Both the position numbers and the translations under genes were made by a program. The notes below the pieces were generated by a model. It did not search any database and was not told where the DNA came from. It worked only from the letters and a program-made list of their open reading frames with translations. Of a DNA stretch of 64,000 nt, positions 53,714-63,130 are shown piece by piece. Origin of the DNA: an uncultured Actinomycetes bacterium (GTDB taxonomy: Bacteria > Actinomycetota > Acidimicrobiia > Acidimicrobiales > RAAP-2); NCBI GenBank assembly GCA_903893745.1, contig CAITNF010000011.1, positions 1 to 64,000 of the forward strand, given 5' to 3'. Each line of letters starts with the position of its first letter. The stretch's first letter is position 1.

Positions 53714-54465
53714 GCACGCTCTCCTTGGGGGCGACGTCGCGGTGTCTTGGACCGGACAGTACGTAGCAATGCTGCCAGACCACGCTGGTCGAGCGGCACA
53801 TCTTCGGGCTGTAAGTGTCGTGAAAAAGAGCTACGCAACTGCTTGGAGCCGGTTGCCTGGTCGTCGCGATGCTCAGACTGGCCGGCTTCGGCCGCCCGCA
53901 CGCCAAAACCGAGGTCCGCGCTCCACTGGACGACACCCTCGAACGACGCATCACCAGCAGGCGACGTCGCGCGCATCCAGCCACCGGTCATTTCGGCTTC
54001 ACCCTCACGCCAGTCTTCCCACGGCAGTCGCTGAGGAAAGCCATCGTCATCGACGACAAGTTCAGCCTTGGTGTAGATGGCGTCGGCCCGATTCGTGAAC
54101 GAGAACTCAAACATCTTTGATTCAGTAATGGCTTGCGTCGGGCAAGCCTCGACACAGAGGTCGCAGTGAATGCAACGTAAGTAGTTGATTTCGTAGACGT
54201 AGCCGTAGCGCTCTCCGGGACTGACGGGATGATCTGGTGGATTATCCAGCCCGCGTACGTGAATACAGTTCACCGGGCAAACTCCCGCGCAGAGTTCACA
54301 GCCAATGCACTTTTCCATACCGTCTTCGTAACGATTCAGCACGTGACGGCCGTGTTGACGCGGTTGTTTGGGTCGCTTCACTGCGGGGTAGCTATTCGTG
54401 ACGCGGGGTCGCGTGAGATGCGCAAAGGTCAGTCGAAGGCCACCAAAGAAATCGAGATCGCCCAT
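53710..54465 (-). CDS. nuoI: NADH-quinone oxidoreductase subunit I
   Basis: A 251-residue protein with two [4Fe-4S] sites, CIGCELCAGVCPVNCI and CIHCDLCVEACPTQAI, which carry electrons toward the quinone site. The C terminus is about 60 residues longer than in E. coli and rich in charged residues, as in other actinobacteria. The start overlaps the nuoH stop by one base (TAATG). Confidence 0.97.
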   Translation of the reverse strand: MGDLDFFGGLRLTFAHLTRPRVTNSYPAVKRPKQPRQHGRHVLNRYEDGMEKCIGCELCAGVCPVNCIHVRGLDNPPDHPVSPGERYGYVYEINYLRCIHCDLCVEACPTQAITESKMFEFSFTNRADAIYTKAELVVDDDGFPQRLPWEDWREGEAEMTGGWMRATSPAGDASFEGVVQWSADLGFGVRAAEAGQSEHRDDQATGSKQLRSSFSRHLQPEDVPLDQRGLAALLRTVRSKTPRRRPQGERA

Positions 54466-55700
54466 TACTGCTCCTCACCATCGGTCATTGCTCGAAGCAC
54501 CGGTCCAGGGATGGGCCGTTCACCCACCGTCGCCAACACTGACGAGTCACTGGCGGCTCGTGTCGCTCCGAGGTCGAAGGCCCGCAGCAACAAGAACCAA
54601 GCGAAGAGCACCAGCGCACCCATCAAGAAGCCCCACGCTCGCGAGATTAAGAAACCCGCGACGAGGAGCATCCAACCGAGACTGAGCGGAATCAATCGCT
54701 TCCAGCCCAAGTCCATGAGTTGGTCGTAACGGAACCGCGGTAGCGAAGCTCGGAACCAGACGTACGAGAACGCGAAGATAGTGGTCTTAAGGAGGAACCA
54801 GATAATTGGAAAGACCCACTTGAAGTGCGGAATCGGTGGCGCCCAGCCGGCGGGTCCACCAAAGAAGAGGGTCACCATAATGGCGGACATCGTGATGGTG
54901 TTGATGTACTCGGCTAAGTAGAAGATTGCGAAACGGAATGACGAGTATTCGGTCGCGAAACCACCGACCAGCTCACTCTCGGATTCCACCACGTCGAAGG
55001 GTGGGCGATTAAGTTCCGCGGTAATGGCAATAAGGAACACCACAAAGGGCACGATGCCTAATCGAATAACGTTCCAGTGCCATATTCCGTGAGCCTGGGC
55101 GGTGACGATGTCGTGCGTATTCAGCGAACCAGTCGCGAGCACGATAGTGACGATTGTCATTCCCAGGGCCGCCTCGTAACTAATCATTTGAGCGCTCGCT
55201 CGCACTGATGAGATCAAGGGGTACTTCGAACCAGACGACCACCCGGCGAGCATTACGCCGTACACCGAAATTCCTGACATAGCCAACATCAAAAGAATGC
55301 CCATGGGCGGATCGGCCACCTGTAGTTGTACGGTGTGTCCCGCAATGGTCATGGTGCCCCCGACCGGCACGATGGCGAAGGTAATAAAGGCCGGCACTAC
55401 GACGAGATACGGTGCCAACTTGAACACAAATCGGTCGGCTTGGGCCGGAATTAGGTCTTCCTTGAAGATTAATTTGATACCGTCAGCGACTGTCTGCAAG
55501 AGCCCAAATGGACCCCACCGTTCCGGGCCAATGCGACTTTGCATATCGGAAATTGTCTTTCGCTCAAACCAGATCATGAAAATGACCGCGGTCATCAACA
55601 CGCCGAAGGCGATGAAAAGTCGTATCACCAAAATGATGAGTACAGCCCAGGAAACGCCGTGGGCGTAGAGCGGGTCGGCGGCAGCCATCCAAGAACTCAT
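54465..55700 (-). CDS. nuoH: NADH-quinone oxidoreductase subunit H
   Basis: A 411-residue membrane subunit forming part of the quinone chamber. IWFERKTISDMQSRIGPERWG and ELNRPPFDVVESESELVGGF are the family signatures with the charged quinone-channel residues. The long C-terminal tail is typical of high-GC Gram-positive forms. ATG 55700 overlaps the nuoG stop. Confidence 0.97.
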   Translation of the reverse strand: MSSWMAAADPLYAHGVSWAVLIILVIRLFIAFGVLMTAVIFMIWFERKTISDMQSRIGPERWGPFGLLQTVADGIKLIFKEDLIPAQADRFVFKLAPYLVVVPAFITFAIVPVGGTMTIAGHTVQLQVADPPMGILLMLAMSGISVYGVMLAGWSSGSKYPLISSVRASAQMISYEAALGMTIVTIVLATGSLNTHDIVTAQAHGIWHWNVIRLGIVPFVVFLIAITAELNRPPFDVVESESELVGGFATEYSSFRFAIFYLAEYINTITMSAIMVTLFFGGPAGWAPPIPHFKWVFPIIWFLLKTTIFAFSYVWFRASLPRFRYDQLMDLGWKRLIPLSLGWMLLVAGFLISRAWGFLMGALVLFAWFLLLRAFDLGATRAASDSSVLATVGERPIPGPVLRAMTDGEEQ

Positions 55701-58294
55701 CGGGTCTCCAATCGAATCACCGTGACGTCACTACCGGCTTCGAGAATCGCGCGAACTGGGTCGCCTCCGCCACCGTCTAGAAGGTTGAAGGGGAGTTCCG
55801 CGACGCCACTCGGCAGTTCGTCATCGGCCACCACGCTGAGTTGCAGCGAAGTCTTCGATCCCACCAGTACCACGACATCGCCGTCGCTGGCCGCTAAGCG
55901 ATTGAGGTCAGCGCGAGCCACGCGCAACGAGACCTGGGGAACCAACGCCGCCAGGGCGGGTGAGCCCTGCATCGCAATCCCGCGATCATAGAGGCGTCGA
56001 CTCGCGAGGATTCGAAGTGAGTACGCATCGAGTGGCGCAATGGTGATGCCCTGGCCGACCGTAACCTGTGACCACGTCGCCGCGGTGGTTGACGTGATAG
56101 CCGGAGTTGCGGCGACGTCGGTGGCACCGCTTCGAGCACCGAGTCCGACACTATCGACCGAACGAATTCCGGGATTGGCCATTGGATCAAGCGAACGACG
56201 AGCCGGCAACGTTTCGTGACGTCCGACCATCACACCATCGTTCGTCGAGCTACGCAAGACCGAACTAGAAGGGTAGCCAGTCATGGACTCAATCGTTGCG
56301 CTGGCCTGCTCAACGGTGTCGAGTCCCAGATGTTGACCAAACTGCGCAGCCAGCTCGGACGCGATGGCGAGGTCATTCCACGCCGATCCGGGGGCCACCA
56401 GTTTGGCCGCGACATTTGTAACGCGGCCCTCAAGGTTCGTGACCGTGCCAGCGCGTTCATGTTGAATGGCTGCAGGTAGCACGACATCGGCGTAGGCCAA
56501 GGTCGCTCCACCGTGACCCGTGACTACCACCACATCAGCGGCCGCCAAAGCCGAGGCGGCGTGTATCGAGTTGACCACGTTGCCGAGCAGACAGCCCCCG
56601 AGCAACAACACTGCCTTTTGGGCACCGGTTCGCATCGCCTCGAGTTGGGCCAGGGTGTCACGACCAAATACCCCGCTGTAACCACGGCCCGGAGCCAGAC
56701 CCGGAGCCAGACCCATATCTAAGGCGCCCATGACGTTGGCGCGACGGAGCGCGACCAGAAACTTGGCCTGAGGAAAGCGTTCAGTGAGTGTTCGAATAGC
56801 GGTCTCAATAACGACAGCGCTTTCGCCAATATTGGGTCGACCCACCACGAAGACCACACCTTCGCCGGTCTCGCCCACCAGGCGCCGCGCCTCGTTGAGC
56901 TCCTCGGATGAAAGAGCGAGATTTGGATCGGGTGCGCTGCCCGCGAGCGCGCGAGCAACTTCGTGTGCCTCTCCGGGGCGCACGGGCAGCGAAACCTTGG
57001 CGACGGAACGCAGCGAACTCTTCGAGAAGGCGAATTCGACAATGGAGTTGTGCTTCTTTACCGCGCTCTCTCGCAGACGCAGATAGAGAATTGGTAACTC
57101 TTCGCGAAGATCGCCCGTAATCGTCACTACCGTGCACGCCGCGGCGGCTTCATCGATGGTTGCCTTGGGCAGGGCCTGCACCAAGACGGCATCGAGTCCG
57201 TCACCGTACTGCGCGTCGATATTTTCACTACCCAGTACCCCGCGCACGAATCGCTCCCACGCAAATGCGGCCTCGTTCGTCAGGGCCGCACCACCGATTG
57301 CTCCGACTCCATTCGTCACGGCGGCCCCGTCGCGCAGGATGGTGGCGGCTCGATCGAGTGCCTCGCCCCAGCTGACGGGAACTAACTCGCCGTCGCGCCG
57401 AATCAGGGGATCAGTTATTCGACTTCGCGCGTCAAGTGGATCCGTCATCAGCTCATTGCCGTCCACGGCATCGAGAGTAAAACGCCCCTTGTCACAGAGC
57501 CAACCGTGATTGACCGGTTCACTATCAATTCCGAGCACTCGAGTCAAGCGATTACCCGACGACTGCACCGCAATCCGACAGCCCACCGCACACGTCGTGC
57601 AGGTACTCTCGACCTGCTCAAGGTCCCAGGGACGAGCAGTAAACCGATACGGCTTGGCAGTAAGCGCGCCGACCGGACAGATTTGCACTGTGTTGCCCGA
57701 AAATACCGAGTCGAATGGTTCAACCGGTGACGGCGCTACTTCAATGAGGTCGCCGCGTCCCGCAAAGTCAATCTGCGCTTCACCGGCTACTTCACTCGCG
57801 AAGCGCGTGCATCGCGAGCACTGAATGCAGCGCTCGCGGTCGAGCAACACCAGGTCGCCAATTTCAATTGGCTTCGCGAAGTGACGTTTTTCCTCAATGA
57901 ATCGAGTCTCACCCGAGCCGTGCGCCAACGTTTGATCTTGCAGCGGACACTCGCCACCCTTGTCACAGACCGGGCAGTCGAGCGGGTGGTTCGCCAGCAG
58001 AAACTCCAGCACCCCGTCTTGGGCTTTCTTCACTTTTTCTGAATCAGTTGTGACGACCATGCCCTCATTAACCTGCAGGAAACACGCTGGCTGCAACGTC
58101 GCGCCCCGAGGACCTTCGACCTCGACGAGGCACATTCGACAGTTCCCCACTGGTTCCATTCGGGGGTGGTAACAAAATCGTGGGACGTACGAACCCGCTC
58201 GCTCGGCGGCTTCAATCAAGAGCTCCCCCGGCTGGGCTTCAATTGTTCGACCATTGACGGTCAGCGAAACCGTGGTGCGTATGACGTCAGTCAT
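55697..58294 (-). CDS. nuoG: NADH-quinone oxidoreductase subunit G
   Basis: An 865-residue iron-sulfur subunit. The N-terminal cluster ligands are FCYHPRMEPVGNCRMC, then CPVCDKGGECPLQD and CIQCSRCTRFASEVAGE, followed by the CTTCAVGCRIAV site of the molybdopterin-oxidoreductase-like part. The frame extends to 58483 but that region is nuoF; ATG 58294 has GGAGG eight bases before and overlaps the nuoF stop by eight bases. Confidence 0.96.
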   Translation of the reverse strand: MTDVIRTTVSLTVNGRTIEAQPGELLIEAAERAGSYVPRFCYHPRMEPVGNCRMCLVEVEGPRGATLQPACFLQVNEGMVVTTDSEKVKKAQDGVLEFLLANHPLDCPVCDKGGECPLQDQTLAHGSGETRFIEEKRHFAKPIEIGDLVLLDRERCIQCSRCTRFASEVAGEAQIDFAGRGDLIEVAPSPVEPFDSVFSGNTVQICPVGALTAKPYRFTARPWDLEQVESTCTTCAVGCRIAVQSSGNRLTRVLGIDSEPVNHGWLCDKGRFTLDAVDGNELMTDPLDARSRITDPLIRRDGELVPVSWGEALDRAATILRDGAAVTNGVGAIGGAALTNEAAFAWERFVRGVLGSENIDAQYGDGLDAVLVQALPKATIDEAAAACTVVTITGDLREELPILYLRLRESAVKKHNSIVEFAFSKSSLRSVAKVSLPVRPGEAHEVARALAGSAPDPNLALSSEELNEARRLVGETGEGVVFVVGRPNIGESAVVIETAIRTLTERFPQAKFLVALRRANVMGALDMGLAPGLAPGRGYSGVFGRDTLAQLEAMRTGAQKAVLLLGGCLLGNVVNSIHAASALAAADVVVVTGHGGATLAYADVVLPAAIQHERAGTVTNLEGRVTNVAAKLVAPGSAWNDLAIASELAAQFGQHLGLDTVEQASATIESMTGYPSSSVLRSSTNDGVMVGRHETLPARRSLDPMANPGIRSVDSVGLGARSGATDVAATPAITSTTAATWSQVTVGQGITIAPLDAYSLRILASRRLYDRGIAMQGSPALAALVPQVSLRVARADLNRLAASDGDVVVLVGSKTSLQLSVVADDELPSGVAELPFNLLDGGGGDPVRAILEAGSDVTVIRLETR

Positions 58295-59591
58295 GCGGAC
58301 ATCCTCCATGGTGGACGTGTTCAAGGAACTCGTCTTTAAACATCGTGATGGCCGAATTGATTGATGACGGGATTGAGGGTCCCAGCACGCAGATGGTGGT
58401 CTGCTGAGGTGGCCACGTGAGTCCGGGCGAAATATTGTCACTGAGGTCCAGCAAGAGGTCGAGGTCCTCGACCCGTCCACCACCGTGCTCGAGTCGGTAT
58501 AAGACGCGCTCCAACCAGCCCGAACCTTCGCGACACGGTGTGCACTGCCCGCACGACTCTCGAGAGAAGAACTTCACGATGCGCCACGTTGCACGCACAG
58601 CGCACGAGGTCTCATCCATGACCACAATTGAACCTGAACCAAGCATCGAACCCTTTTCGGCAACTTCGTCTTGACCTAGTGGAAGGTCGAGCAGTTCGGG
58701 ACCAAACCAGGGTGCCGAAACACCGCCTGGAATGATGGCTTTGATTGCCCGATCACCGAGAATTCCTCCACCCAAGCGGGGGTCGTAGATCAAGTCACGA
58801 AACGTGTTCTTGACCATCTCAATTTCGAAGACGCCCGGATTCTTCACCCGGCCCGCCAGAGCGAACAAACGTGTTCCCGTTGATCGACCTCCACCAAGGG
58901 CGGCAAACGCTGCGCCACCGTTGTTGACAATCCACGGCAGGTTTGACAACGTCTCGATGTTGTTCACCACGGTTGGTTCGCCGTAGAGACCAGTGACGGC
59001 TGGAAAGAATGGTGGCTTAATGCGGGGGAATCCTCGCTTACCTTCGAGCGCCTCAATGAGGGAGGTCTCTTCACCACAGATGTAGGCGCCGGCTCCGGGA
59101 TGCACCACGAGGTCGAGTGAGAAGGCTGAGCCAAATATCTTGGGTCCCAGCGCCCCGTGCGCGTAGGCGTCATTCACGGCCTGCTGCACTCGCTCGAGAC
59201 CGAGGGCAAACTCACCGCGCAAGAAGATGAAGGCTTGGCTAACTTGCAGGGCGTACGCCGCAATGATGACGCCTTCAATGAGTTGATGAGGATCACGTTC
59301 GATGAGGTAGTGGTCCTTAAACGTTGCCGGCTCCGATTCATCACCGTTCACCACGAGATACGAAATCGGTGACTTTCGCAGCATTGACCACTTACGTCCA
59401 GCTGGAAAACCGGCACCGCCACGGCCCAGAAGTGATGCGGTGTCTACTTCACTCGCGACGGCCTCAGGAAACATGGTCAGCGCCTTCTTCAGCGCGACGT
59501 AGCCGCCAGTCGTTACGTAGCGCTCGAGCGTAAAGGAGTCGTCGAACTCTCGTCGTGAGGTAACAATGAGGGGCGCGTCGAGCGTAGCCAT
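58287..59591 (-). CDS. nuoF: NADH-quinone oxidoreductase subunit F
   Basis: A 434-residue subunit that binds NADH and FMN and one [4Fe-4S] cluster. LLGRGGAGFPAGRKW is the NADH site, GAGAYICGEETSLIEALEG the FMN site, and ESCGQCTPCREG with a later Cys in TTICVLGP-like sequence the cluster. ATG 59591 overlaps the nuoE stop by one base. Confidence 0.97.
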   Translation of the reverse strand: MATLDAPLIVTSRREFDDSFTLERYVTTGGYVALKKALTMFPEAVASEVDTASLLGRGGAGFPAGRKWSMLRKSPISYLVVNGDESEPATFKDHYLIERDPHQLIEGVIIAAYALQVSQAFIFLRGEFALGLERVQQAVNDAYAHGALGPKIFGSAFSLDLVVHPGAGAYICGEETSLIEALEGKRGFPRIKPPFFPAVTGLYGEPTVVNNIETLSNLPWIVNNGGAAFAALGGGRSTGTRLFALAGRVKNPGVFEIEMVKNTFRDLIYDPRLGGGILGDRAIKAIIPGGVSAPWFGPELLDLPLGQDEVAEKGSMLGSGSIVVMDETSCAVRATWRIVKFFSRESCGQCTPCREGSGWLERVLYRLEHGGGRVEDLDLLLDLSDNISPGLTWPPQQTTICVLGPSIPSSINSAITMFKDEFLEHVHHGGCPHD

Positions 59592-60211
59592 TACTTACTT
59601 TCCTGACTGCTTCGCGCTTCTCGAGCAGACTTCGCAGTTGCCCGTTCGGCAATTATCTCATCGTGGTCAGCTCGAAGCCCGCCACTTCGCCGCACTCGGA
59701 TTAGCGTGCCGTGCGGCGGAATCTCTTCACCACGACGACCCGCTCGCAGATCTTCCGCGACTTGGTCGAAGGTGTCGGGAGTAGTCGTGCGCACGTAGCG
59801 GTGATTGATCTGCACTACCGGCGCGATATCGCAGTCGGCGAGACACTCGGTCTCTTCCAGGGTGAACAGACCGTCTTCGCTGGTACCGCCAACTGGGCAG
59901 CCCAAGGTGCGAGTGGCGTGTTCGAGTAATTCGTCACCGCCGACGAGCATGCAGGCGATATTCGTGCAGATGCCCACCACGTAACGTCCCACTGGCTCGA
60001 GGTGGAACATGTCGTAGAACGACGCCGTACCTCGCACTTCGGCGATGGTCGTATTGGTCAGCCGAGCAACTTCGCCCATCCCCTCGTCAGTCAAGTAACC
60101 ATCTTGCTCTTGAACCAGGTGCAACAGCGGCAACATGGCGGAGCGAACGCGGGGGTAGAGCGTCAGCAGTTCGTCCACTCGCGCCCGACGGTTGTCATCG
60201 AAATAACTCAT
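59591..60211 (-). CDS. nuoE: NADH-quinone oxidoreductase subunit E
   Basis: A 206-residue [2Fe-2S] subunit; ligands are CTNIAC and CLADC. EVRGTASFYDMFHLEPVGRY is typical. ATG 60211 overlaps the nuoD stop by four bases. Confidence 0.97.
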   Translation of the reverse strand: MSYFDDNRRARVDELLTLYPRVRSAMLPLLHLVQEQDGYLTDEGMGEVARLTNTTIAEVRGTASFYDMFHLEPVGRYVVGICTNIACMLVGGDELLEHATRTLGCPVGGTSEDGLFTLEETECLADCDIAPVVQINHRYVRTTTPDTFDQVAEDLRAGRRGEEIPPHGTLIRVRRSGGLRADHDEIIAERATAKSAREARSSQESK

Positions 60212-61560
60212 CGGTCCACTTCTCCCATCACCGGGTCAACCGTTGAAATAACCGTGATTGCATCCGACACCGTCCCGCCACGCATTAAGAGTGGAATCGC
60301 CTGCAGGTTCACGAAACTGGGAGCCCGTACGTGGATGCGGTAGGGCTTGGCGCCTCCATCGGCGACGAGGTAGCAACCCAATTCCCCGCGAGGTGATTCC
60401 ACCGCCGAATAGACCTCACCCTCGGGGACTTGGAATCCCTCGGTGAAGAGTTTGAAGTGGTGAATCAATGCCTCCATCGACTCACCAATGCGTGCGCGTG
60501 GTGGTGGCGTCACCTTGGGGTCTTGGCTTCGGTAGTCACCACTGGGCATTTTCTCAATGCACTGGCGCACAATACGAATCGATTCGCGAATCTCATTGAG
60601 TCGAATGGCGTAACGGTCAAAATTGTCGCCGTACGTTCCCACGATGACGTCAAAGTCAACCTGGTCGTACGCGAGATACGGCATCGTGCGACGAAGGTCC
60701 CAGGGCACGCCGGTGGAGCGAAGCAGGGGTCCGGTTAACCCGAGCGCTAGCGCCTCTTCAGCAGTAATCGGGGCCACACCAACCATGCGCTGGCGAAACA
60801 GTGGCTGTCCCGTGAGCAACTGGTCGTAGTCAAAGGTGCGGTCGTGAATCGTGTCACAAATAACGGTGACGTCATCTTGCCAACCATCGGCCAGGTCGGC
60901 GGCGACGCCGCCGGGTCGCACGTAGTTCAGATTCATTCGAAGACCGGCGGTCTTTTCAAAGAAAGCCAGGATGAGTTCGCGCTCGCGCAGTCCGTAGATC
61001 ATCATCGAACTCGCTCCGAGGTCCATCCCGTTGGTCGCCATCCAGACCAAGTGTGAGCAGACTCGGTTGAGCTCACTCATGAGCATGCGAATCCAGACCG
61101 CGCGCTCGGGCACTTCAATACCGAGCAGCTTTTCCACCGCCATTGAGTACGAGAGTTCATTAATGACCGGACTGAGATAGTCCATGCGGGTCACGTTGGT
61201 GCCACCCTGAACGTAACTCAACTCCTCGCCCGTCTTTTCCATTCCCGTGTGGAGATAACCCACTACGGGCTTGGTGCGAAGCACAAACTCGCCATCAAGT
61301 TCCAGCATGAGTCGCAGCACGCCGTGGGTTGATGGGTGTGCTGGTCCCATGTTGATGATCATCGTTTCGTCATCACGCACTTCGTAGTCAATCGACGAGG
61401 GGTCGAGAGTCTTGCCATCGAGGCGAAGAACCGCCCCTACTTCTCGGCGCAGCTGACCAGACGACGTAGACGCTCGTGACTGGAGACCCTGCTCACCTTC
61501 TGAGGTCTCGGCCGTCAGCAGATCGATGCGTTCGGCGACGCGAACGGTGTCGTCAATCAT
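60208..61560 (-). CDS. nuoD: NADH-quinone oxidoreductase subunit D
   Basis: A 450-residue subunit that forms the quinone site with nuoB. NMGPAHPSTHGVLRLMLELD near the N terminus contains the quinone-binding His, and ESPRGELGCYLVADG is the family C-terminal motif. The first 60 residues are a lineage-specific extension. ATG 61560 overlaps the nuoC stop (ATGA), which sets the start; the frame continues upstream to 61638 inside nuoC. Confidence 0.96.
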   Translation of the reverse strand: MIDDTVRVAERIDLLTAETSEGEQGLQSRASTSSGQLRREVGAVLRLDGKTLDPSSIDYEVRDDETMIINMGPAHPSTHGVLRLMLELDGEFVLRTKPVVGYLHTGMEKTGEELSYVQGGTNVTRMDYLSPVINELSYSMAVEKLLGIEVPERAVWIRMLMSELNRVCSHLVWMATNGMDLGASSMMIYGLRERELILAFFEKTAGLRMNLNYVRPGGVAADLADGWQDDVTVICDTIHDRTFDYDQLLTGQPLFRQRMVGVAPITAEEALALGLTGPLLRSTGVPWDLRRTMPYLAYDQVDFDVIVGTYGDNFDRYAIRLNEIRESIRIVRQCIEKMPSGDYRSQDPKVTPPPRARIGESMEALIHHFKLFTEGFQVPEGEVYSAVESPRGELGCYLVADGGAKPYRIHVRAPSFVNLQAIPLLMRGGTVSDAITVISTVDPVMGEVDR

Positions 61561-62051
61561 CGCGGCCCCGGCGTCTGTTTGAACTGCACGGGTATTCGGC
61601 CACTGCCGTAGTCCTTGCGTAGCGGGTGGCCCTCCCACTCTTCGGGCATCAAAATGCGCGTGAGGTCAGGGTGGTTAGTAAAGAGCACGCCAAACATGTC
61701 GAAAGCTTCACGTTCGAGAGCTTCAGTGCCGGGGTAGACGTCAAAGAGCGTGTCGACTTCGGGCTCATCGTCGCCGGCCTGAACTCGAATGCGCACTCGC
61801 TCGCGGCGAGAAAGACTCAGCAGATTCACTACGACTTCAAATCGTGTGGGGGTTACTCCGCTAGGCAACTGACGAGTGGGGAATTCGAGATAGTCGACAC
61901 CACACAGGTCAACGCACATTTCAAAACCGTCGTTCTTAAACGCATCAACTAACGCGACGTACTGCTGCTTGGTAGGAAAGCAGCAGATCGCGGCGTCGTG
62001 ACCATCACTGGTCAGTACGCCTGGGGGGGCCAAGGGAGGAAGGGCGATCAC
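61557..62051 (-). CDS. nuoC: NADH-quinone oxidoreductase subunit C
   Basis: A 164-residue subunit with the family motif [20 protein letters not shown] and the ending GHPLRKDY. The frame reaches 62096, but GTG 62051 overlaps the nuoB stop (GTGA), the pattern used through this operon, and is the better start. Confidence 0.92.
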   Translation of the reverse strand: MIALPPLAPPGVLTSDGHDAAICCFPTKQQYVALVDAFKNDGFEMCVDLCGVDYLEFPTRQLPSGVTPTRFEVVVNLLSLSRRERVRIRVQAGDDEPEVDTLFDVYPGTEALEREAFDMFGVLFTNHPDLTRILMPEEWEGHPLRKDYGSGRIPVQFKQTPGPR

Positions 62052-62611
62052 TTCGGCGTTCCCACCCTTACCGCCACGGGAACTTCCGGAGTCCAAGAAC
62101 TCTGGTCGTGAGCGAGATGCAGAGGTCGACCTTCGTCGCGACGCTTCAAGATGTCGCCCGTGCGAATGGTCTCGTGCAGCGTCAGGATTGCGTGCATCAA
62201 CGTCTCGGGGCTTGGTGGGCAGCCCGGAGCGTACACATCAACGGGGACGATTTGGTCGACCCCTTGCACGATCGCGTAATTGTTAAACAGTCCACCCGTC
62301 GAAGCACAGACGCCCATTGAAATAACCCACTTCGGTTCCATCATCTGGTCGTACACCTGACGCAGCACCGGAGCCATCTTCTGTGAAACCCGGCCCGCCA
62401 CAATCATCAAGTCGGCTTGACGAGGAGAGTTACGGAAAACTTCCATGCCGAAACGAGCAATATCAAAGTCCGCTCCGCCCGTGGCCATCATCTCAATGGC
62501 GCAACAGGCCAGACCGAATGAGGCCGGCCACACTGAGGCGCGACGAGCCCAACGAACTAAGTCTTCGATTCGTCCCGTAAGAAAATTGTGTTGGAGATCT
62601 TCTAGTGCCAC
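62048..62611 (-). CDS. nuoB: NADH-quinone oxidoreductase subunit B
   Basis: A 187-residue subunit holding the N2 [4Fe-4S] cluster, with ligands in [20 protein letters not shown] and [16 protein letters not shown] 62611 gives the family N terminus ([20 protein letters not shown]) and lies one base after the nuoA stop; a TTG at 62650 is less likely. Confidence 0.95.
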   Translation of the reverse strand: MALEDLQHNFLTGRIEDLVRWARRASVWPASFGLACCAIEMMATGGADFDIARFGMEVFRNSPRQADLMIVAGRVSQKMAPVLRQVYDQMMEPKWVISMGVCASTGGLFNNYAIVQGVDQIVPVDVYAPGCPPSPETLMHAILTLHETIRTGDILKRRDEGRPLHLAHDQSSWTPEVPVAVRVGTPK

Positions 62612-62612
62612 G

Positions 62613-63062
62613 TCAGGCCGCCCGTTCTGGGTCAGCGCCAATTCGCACAATGGTCGACGAACTTGTCCGCGACGGCATTCCGCGAGTTAAGTGTTGTGCG
62701 GGACCCCACGTGAGCGCCCCTTCACTAACCAAGAAGAGCAGCGCGGCGAACACGGTGACGGAGAAGGCGAGGATTTCGATGAGCCCAAAAGTACCCAGTT
62801 GACGGAACACGACGGCGAAGGGGTACATAAAGACCACCTCAATATCGAAGATAACGAAAATCATCGCCACGAGGTAGAAGCGAACAGGAAACCTTTGCGG
62901 CGGTTCAATTTCAGGGACAATCCCGCATTCGTAGGGTGCCAGTTTCGCGTCGGTTGGTCGCTTGCGCGGAGCCAACAGGGCTGACGCGACGAGCGAACCT
63001 GACGCGAACAACACACCAAGAACGAGGAGTCCCAGTATCGGTAAGTACTGGTCCACGTCCAT
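62613..63062 (-). CDS. nuoA: NADH-quinone oxidoreductase subunit A
   Basis: A 149-residue three-helix subunit. [20 protein letters not shown] is the conserved loop and [18 protein letters not shown] the second helix. The tail of about 25 residues is an extension. It is the first gene of the operon; no clear promoter or ribosome binding site can be placed before ATG 63062. Confidence 0.96.
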   Translation of the reverse strand: MDVDQYLPILGLLVLGVLFASGSLVASALLAPRKRPTDAKLAPYECGIVPEIEPPQRFPVRFYLVAMIFVIFDIEVVFMYPFAVVFRQLGTFGLIEILAFSVTVFAALLFLVSEGALTWGPAQHLTRGMPSRTSSSTIVRIGADPERAA

Positions 63063-63118
63063 AAGTTCTACCAGAAACTGACCACCCCTTCGTTACATCA
63101 AGTTTGAGAAGAAGCCCC

Positions 63119-63124
63119 TAGGCT
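63119..63124 (+). promoter_or_regulatory. Probable -10 element (TAGGCT) of the flavoprotein gene
   Basis: TAGGCT lies six bases before GTG 63131, the same hexamer and nearly the same spacing as at 12763 and 14461. The 68-bp gap to nuoA must also hold the nuo promoter on the other strand. Confidence 0.5.
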
Positions 63125-63130
63125 GTCGCC

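Noticed and set aside
58295..58483. Upstream extension of nuoG
   Set aside because: It lies within nuoF; ATG 58294 has GGAGG and begins the ferredoxin-like domain.
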